Positions 60,901 to 64,000 of a stretch of 64,000 bases of DNA are shown here, in pieces. The DNA is taken from contig NZ_CP016359.1 of NCBI RefSeq assembly GCF_001951155.1, positions 1,822,001-1,886,000 on the forward strand, in the 5' to 3' direction. A program made the translations under genes and the position numbers. Below the pieces are notes generated by a model, which made no database searches, was not told where the DNA came from, and worked only from the letters and a program-made list of their open reading frames with translations. The stretch's first letter is position 1. Every line of letters begins with the position of its first letter. This DNA is from Christiangramia flava JLT2011. Its GTDB lineage: Bacteria > Bacteroidota > Bacteroidia > Flavobacteriales > Flavobacteriaceae.

Positions 60901-62296
60901 GACCGCTTCCGCAGCGGCGCTCGGTTTTCTACCCATGGCGGTAAGCAGCAGTGCCGGAGCCGAAGTTCAACGACCACTGGCGACCGTGGTCATTGGCGGG
61001 CTCATCACTTCCACGGTGCTCACACTGGTCGTGCTGCCCGTGATCTATTCGATTTTTAACAAGGAAAAGAAACAAAAAAAGGCTGGTGGAAACCTGAAGA
61101 TCAAACCGCTTTCTATGCTGCTCCTGTTATTGTTGCTTCCCACTTTCTCACAGGCGCAGGAAATTGGCAATCTTCAGCAGCTGTATGAGCTGGCCTTGCA
61201 AAATAACTTCGGAATCAAATCTTCGGAAGCCGGGTTGGAGTCTGGACAAGCGCTGATGAATGCCGCCTGGGAACTGGATAAAACAGAATTTTTTTACCAG
61301 TATGACCAGAATAACCTCGCCAACAATGAACCTCTGAAAGTGTTCGGCGTCATGCAGAATTTTGAATTTCCAACAGTCTATTTTTCGCGGAAAAAGCTCT
61401 ACCAGCAAAGTTCACAATTGCTGGAAGATAAACTGGAAATCGAAAAGTGGAAACTGAAGAAGGAACTCGCCAAAGCTTACCAGGAATATCTATACCAACA
61501 GCAAAAACTCACGGTGTATGAATCGCTGGATAGTTTGTATGCGCAATTTTCGAAGGCGGCAAGCAGAAAATTTGAACTCGGAGAAACCAACTACCTGGAA
61601 AAAATCACCGCTCGAGCCAAATACCAACTCATCAACACCCAGTTAAAGCAGATCAACCTGCAGATCAATTCTGTGAAATCCCAATTGCAGGCAATTGTCC
61701 AAACCGATGAGCTGCCAGAAATTGCCGTTTCAGATATGCAGAAAATAGATGTTTTATCGGGAGATTCTCCTTATACCGACTACTTCAGTCAACAGGTTGA
61801 ACTGGCAAATGCACGGCAAAATTTGCTGGCTCAGCAAACCTGGTTGCCAGACCTGAGCCTAGAATATTTTCAGGGGAGCAACGACCAGATCTCCGGGAAT
61901 TTACACGGTTACCAGGTAGGCCTTAAGATCCCTTTCCTTTTCAGTGGGCGAGCTGCACGGGTCAAAGCGGCGAAGCTGGAGACCGAAAGTGCCCGTTTTC
62001 AGAAAGAAAATAATTTAAAACTGCTGGCAGCGGAAGAACAAAGCTTGCTGGGAGAACTTCAAAAATTTCAGCAGGAACTGGATTATTACGAGTCAGAGGG
62101 CAGAAGCCTTTTTGAAGAATTGCTGAAAACGGCCAGGCGCTCCTACAAAGGAGGAGAGATCGATTTCTTTGAATATATCCAGAGCCTCGGCAATGCTTAC
62201 GAGATCCAGCTGAATTACCTCGAGAACCTCAACGCTTACAACCAGGCCGTGATCGAGTACCATTACCTAACAATTCCTTCAGAAAATGAGAAATAA
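57953..62296 (+). CDS. metal-type RND permease (CusA/CzcA) fused to a TolC domain
   Basis: A 1447-aa fusion. Residues 1 to about 1045 form a heavy-metal RND pump: helix four reads GAIDFGIIIDGAVIIVEYT, the Asp arrangement of the metal (HME) group, and the motif RIGAAEVPTDPMSMEESDV is typical. A hydrophobic stretch, residues about 1053-1068 (SMLLLLLLLPTFSQAQ), looks like the TolC signal peptide kept inside the fusion, and the remaining 380 residues are a TolC channel (QQLYELALQNNFGIKSSEAG; GETNYLEKITARAKYQ; GEIDFFEYIQSLGNAY). An internal ATG at 61115 begins that segment. The adaptor gene overlaps its end by 11 bp. The metal is unknown. Confidence 0.93.
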   Translation: MLSKIIRFSLTHKLIILLFTVFVIGFGLFALSRISIGAVPDITNNQVQVLTTSENLSTQDMEQFITYPVELEMANLPGVKEIRSVSKFGLSVVTIVFEDDLGTYLPRQLIAEKIRAASENIPEGFGTPTMGPITTGLGEIYQYTLDVKKGYEDEYSAQELRTIQDWIVRRQLSGIPGVVEINAWGGYKKQYEVSIDSGKLNAMNVSIAEVMAALQKNNSIAGGGYIEKLNQAYFIRGEGRVASLEDIRNIVVGLRGNTPVYIKDIAEVGFGHAPRYGAITSNGNGETVLGQVMMLKGANSNKVIQDVKKRVAEISQNLPEGVVIRPFLDRSELIAKTTHTIAENLIIGCLIVIFVVVILLGNFRSGLVVASVIPLCLLFALSLMYLFGIDANLMSLGAIDFGIIIDGAVIIVEYTAYQIIRKKREFSSLDRREIRNLKDQASYESASKMMNSAIFGQLIILIVFIPILSLSGVEGKMFRPMALTFSFALIGAMIFCLTYVPVVSSLFLKADSKGGYSFSEKILARLNKVYVRTIQWALGKKKLVLGIAAGLLALTVFIFSKMGGEFIPQLDEGDFVIQPVLKTGTSLSETIEVTTRIEKILLEQFPEVDQVVSRIGAAEVPTDPMSMEESDVIISLKPKSEWTSADTKDELAEKFKEALSIIPGLGIEFTQPIEMRFNELITGVRADIAVKVFGEDLDILNNKANEIRKLISDVPGASDITVEKIVGLPQMGVKYRRDAIARFGLNIEDVNKVISMGFAGFSAGSVFEGEKKFDLVVRLAQDRRSDISDLENLYIDTPSGEKVPLSQLAEITYQKRAAKISRDDTKRRIVVGINVRNRDLESVVEDIRSRIDENIQLPPGYNITYGGQFENLQSASRRLKIAVPIALILIFMLLYFAFGTIRDAAMIYSAIPLAAVGGVFLLWLRGMPFSISAGVGFIALFGIAVLNGIVLIEHFKELQKTGMKNDDQLIIKGAKDRLRAVILTASAAALGFLPMAVSSSAGAEVQRPLATVVIGGLITSTVLTLVVLPVIYSIFNKEKKQKKAGGNLKIKPLSMLLLLLLLPTFSQAQEIGNLQQLYELALQNNFGIKSSEAGLESGQALMNAAWELDKTEFFYQYDQNNLANNEPLKVFGVMQNFEFPTVYFSRKKLYQQSSQLLEDKLEIEKWKLKKELAKAYQEYLYQQQKLTVYESLDSLYAQFSKAASRKFELGETNYLEKITARAKYQLINTQLKQINLQINSVKSQLQAIVQTDELPEIAVSDMQKIDVLSGDSPYTDYFSQQVELANARQNLLAQQTWLPDLSLEYFQGSNDQISGNLHGYQVGLKIPFLFSGRAARVKAAKLETESARFQKENNLKLLAAEEQSLLGELQKFQQELDYYESEGRSLFEELLKTARRSYKGGEIDFFEYIQSLGNAYEIQLNYLENLNAYNQAVIEYHYLTIPSENEK

Positions 62297-63428
62297 GTTA
62301 TTCCAAATACTACCGTTTCTTGCCTTAAGTTTATGGTTTACCGGCTGCGGAAACGATTCAGAAAAAAATATCGAAGACGACCAGAAATCTTCTTCTGAAA
62401 TTCGGGTAAGCGCGCAACAGTTTCAACAGAACTCCATGGAGCTGGGAACGATCGAAAATCGGGAATTTCCGCAGTTTGTCAGAGCTACCGGCGTGATCGA
62501 TGTGCCACCTGAAAACAAAGCCATGATCACGACATTTGCCGAGGGTTACGTGAAGAACACGTATTTGCTGGAAGGAGACCAGGTCAAGAAAGGTCAGTTA
62601 CTGGTGAGCCTGGAAAATCCTAAATATGTGGAAATGCAGCAGGATTACCTGGAAACCAGGGAGCAGATGGACTATTTGGAATCTGAATACCAGCGACAGG
62701 AAACGCTCTATAATGAGCAAATTACTTCTGAAAAAAATTATTTAAGAGCAAAAAGCGAATATAATCGCAATAAGGCGCGTTATAACGCACTCCGGCAACA
62801 ATTGCAGATGCTTCATATCAATCCCGAAAATGTGGAAAAAGGGCAGTTCGTTTCAACGATCAATATTTACTCGCCCATCAGCGGGCAGGTTAGTGACGTG
62901 ATGATCAGTAAAGGGACGCATGTTTCAGAAGCGCAAAGCCTGATGCAGATCATTGATACCGATCACATCCACGTGGAGCTAAGCGTTTTTGAGAAAGATC
63001 TTGGCAGCCTGGAAAAGGGACAGCCTATACTGGTTACGCTTCCCGAAAATTCCCGTGATACCCTCACGGCTGAAGTACATCTTATCGGCGCGAGTATCGA
63101 TCCCGAAAAACGCACTGTAAGGGTTCACGGGCATTTTGAAGAGGACCTGGAAAAGCAGCTGGCGGTGGGCATGTATGTAGACGCGAGTATCATTACCAGC
63201 TCCAGGGAATTGCCCTCGCTGCCATCTGAAAGCATTACAGATCTGGACGGGCAGCAGTATGTGTTGCAACTGGATTCGGTTAGTTCGCAGGGAGATTATT
63301 ACCTTTCTCGTGAGAAAGTGAAAACTGGCCAAAATTTTAATAACTTTCAGGAGATTGAAAATGCGGAAAAATTCAAATCTGGAACGAAATTTCTAGTAAC
63401 AGGAGCCTATCAGTTACTGGAACAATAA
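62286..63428 (+). CDS. RND efflux periplasmic adaptor (CusB/CzcB type)
   Basis: A 380-aa membrane-fusion lipoprotein (LWFTGCGND). After a flexible acidic segment come the lipoyl halves (AEGYVKNTYLLEGDQVKKGQLL and SPISGQVSDVMISKGTHV), a helical hairpin of about 70 residues (YLETREQMDYLESEYQRQE), and a beta-barrel with IGASIDPEKRTVRVHGHF. It links the pump part of the fusion to its channel part. No C-terminal YHS or heavy-metal-binding domain is seen. Confidence 0.92.
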   Translation: MRNKLFQILPFLALSLWFTGCGNDSEKNIEDDQKSSSEIRVSAQQFQQNSMELGTIENREFPQFVRATGVIDVPPENKAMITTFAEGYVKNTYLLEGDQVKKGQLLVSLENPKYVEMQQDYLETREQMDYLESEYQRQETLYNEQITSEKNYLRAKSEYNRNKARYNALRQQLQMLHINPENVEKGQFVSTINIYSPISGQVSDVMISKGTHVSEAQSLMQIIDTDHIHVELSVFEKDLGSLEKGQPILVTLPENSRDTLTAEVHLIGASIDPEKRTVRVHGHFEEDLEKQLAVGMYVDASIITSSRELPSLPSESITDLDGQQYVLQLDSVSSQGDYYLSREKVKTGQNFNNFQEIENAEKFKSGTKFLVTGAYQLLEQ

Positions 63429-63439
63429 AAATTCACATT

Positions 63440-63877
63440 ATGAAAAAACTCATTTTTATAGGGCTATTGCTTCTGGGAAGTTTTACTTATGCCCAGGAAT
63501 GGAAAACCGATTTTGATACGGCTAAAAAAGAAGCAGCCAAAGAACACAAACCCATAATCCTGGTTTTCCAGGGGTCTGACTGGTGTGCGCCCTGCATCAA
63601 ACTCGACAAGCAGGTTTGGAGCACAGAAGAATTTCAGCAGTACGCGAAAGACCATTATGTGATGCTACAGGCTGATTTCCCGAAGAAAAAAGAGCACCAG
63701 CTGCCGGAAGCACAAATTGCAAAGAATGAAAAACTGGCCGAAAAATATAATCCTTACGGCTATTTTCCGTTTGTAGTGATACTAGATGAAAACGGGAAAG
63801 TTTTGGGAAACATGGGTTACGAAAAAAAATCTCCTAAACAGTACATCGCCGCGTTGAACGCCAACATAAAACAATAG
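63440..63877 (+). CDS. exported thioredoxin-like protein
   Basis: A 145-aa protein with a signal peptide (LIFIGLLLLGSFTYAQ). The active-site stretch GSDWCAPCIKLD carries a CAPC pair, and the cis-Pro region is YGYFPFVVILDENGKVL. Such short periplasmic thioredoxins reduce disulfides or handle metal-binding thiols. It follows the efflux adaptor by 11 bp and precedes an ApbE-type gene, a pairing seen in other Flavobacteriaceae. Confidence 0.9.
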   Translation: MKKLIFIGLLLLGSFTYAQEWKTDFDTAKKEAAKEHKPIILVFQGSDWCAPCIKLDKQVWSTEEFQQYAKDHYVMLQADFPKKKEHQLPEAQIAKNEKLAEKYNPYGYFPFVVILDENGKVLGNMGYEKKSPKQYIAALNANIKQ

Positions 63878-63878
63878 T

Positions 63879-64000
63879 TTGAAAAAGTGCTTTTCCTTGC
63901 TGGTTCTTCTTATTGGCTTGCAATTGCAGGCCCAGGAAATCCATAAACGCACGCTGAAACTCATGGGCAGTCGGTTTGAAATTACCGTCACTGCTGAAAA
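63879..64000 (+). CDS. FAD:protein FMN transferase (ApbE type), partial N-terminus
   Basis: Forty complete codons are visible before the window ends. A TTG start at 63879, one base after the previous stop, gives a signal peptide (KKCFSLLVLLIGLQLQAQ) and then LKLMGSRFEITVTAE, which matches the opening strand of ApbE (MGTxFxI). ApbE attaches FMN covalently to exported flavoproteins. The identification rests on this short stretch and on the neighbouring thioredoxin gene. No ATG or GTG in frame is available nearby, so TTG is chosen. Confidence 0.7.
   Translation, partial: MKKCFSLLVLLIGLQLQAQEIHKRTLKLMGSRFEITVTAE

Overview
The window reads as a chromosome segment of a marine-type Flavobacteriaceae (Bacteroidota), most like Gramella/Christiangramia. 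This rests on gene content (fused CcoNO, single-haem CcoP, GH106, GH53 and GH2 lipoproteins, MbnP/MbnH pair, RND-TolC fusion), on promoters of the Bacteroidota type (TAnnTTTG at -7, almost no Shine-Dalgarno sequences) and on moderate GC. No rRNA, tRNA, insertion sequence, prophage or CRISPR array was recognised. The genus is an inference from memory.

Layout. 1-2.7 kb: class I ribonucleotide reductase (nrdA cut by the window edge, nrdB). 3.2-11.3 kb: housekeeping and membrane genes (DUF3109, MarC, S41 protease, dCMP deaminase, HupE-like, two flavoproteins). 11.5-12.1 kb: a membrane protein/XRE regulator pair with its own operator. 12.2-15 kb: a GH106 alpha-L-rhamnosidase candidate. 15-25.2 kb: persulfide dioxygenase-rhodanese fusion and the whole cbb3 oxidase locus on the minus strand (ccoI; ccoS-ccoNO-Q-P-G-H-TauE/SafE). 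25.4-36.2 kb: a low-oxygen type neighbourhood (two YceI proteins, a porin, a CoA-transferase, two universal stress proteins, a soluble PAS kinase, a receiver-CRP/FNR fusion regulator, hemN). 36.3-42.7 kb: a VWA lipoprotein, a small cysteine-rich protein behind two Fur/DtxR-like boxes, and an MbnP/MbnH operon with two paralogous CNGxCYL proteins. 42.8-46.4 kb: GH2 and GH53 galactan enzymes. 46.6-64 kb: DedA, PAP2, and two complete two-component/RND efflux loci, the second with an RND permease fused to its TolC channel.

The strongest result is a regulatory one. Seven intergenic sites (22778, 25242, 25324, 29272, 30612, 33339, 36275) share the palindrome (A/C)TGAy-N4-(G/A)TCA(T/G), with one weaker half-site at 36275. 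At every one of them the -7 box starts exactly 22 bp downstream of the palindrome. That is the geometry of class II activation by a CRP/FNR protein. The targets are ccoI, the ccoS-NOQPGH operon, YceI, a small membrane protein, both universal stress protein genes and hemN. The best candidate activator lies among them: a receiver domain fused to a CRP/FNR body, translated just after a soluble histidine kinase whose PAS domain keeps a His and an Arg at the spacing of the FixL haem site. This looks like the FixL-FixJ-FixK cascade condensed into two proteins.

Two further regulatory codes can be read. The response regulator at 49659-50330 likely acts on 11-bp-period repeats (CTTTCTAAAG type) 6 bp from the -7 box of its tolC-adaptor-RND operon and of a PepSY-like lipoprotein gene. 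The regulator at 55851-56519 likely acts on a TTTAAG-N5-CTTAAG repeat placed 31 bp before the -7 box of both its own gene and the RND-TolC fusion gene, the second copy lying inside the 3' end of the kinase gene.
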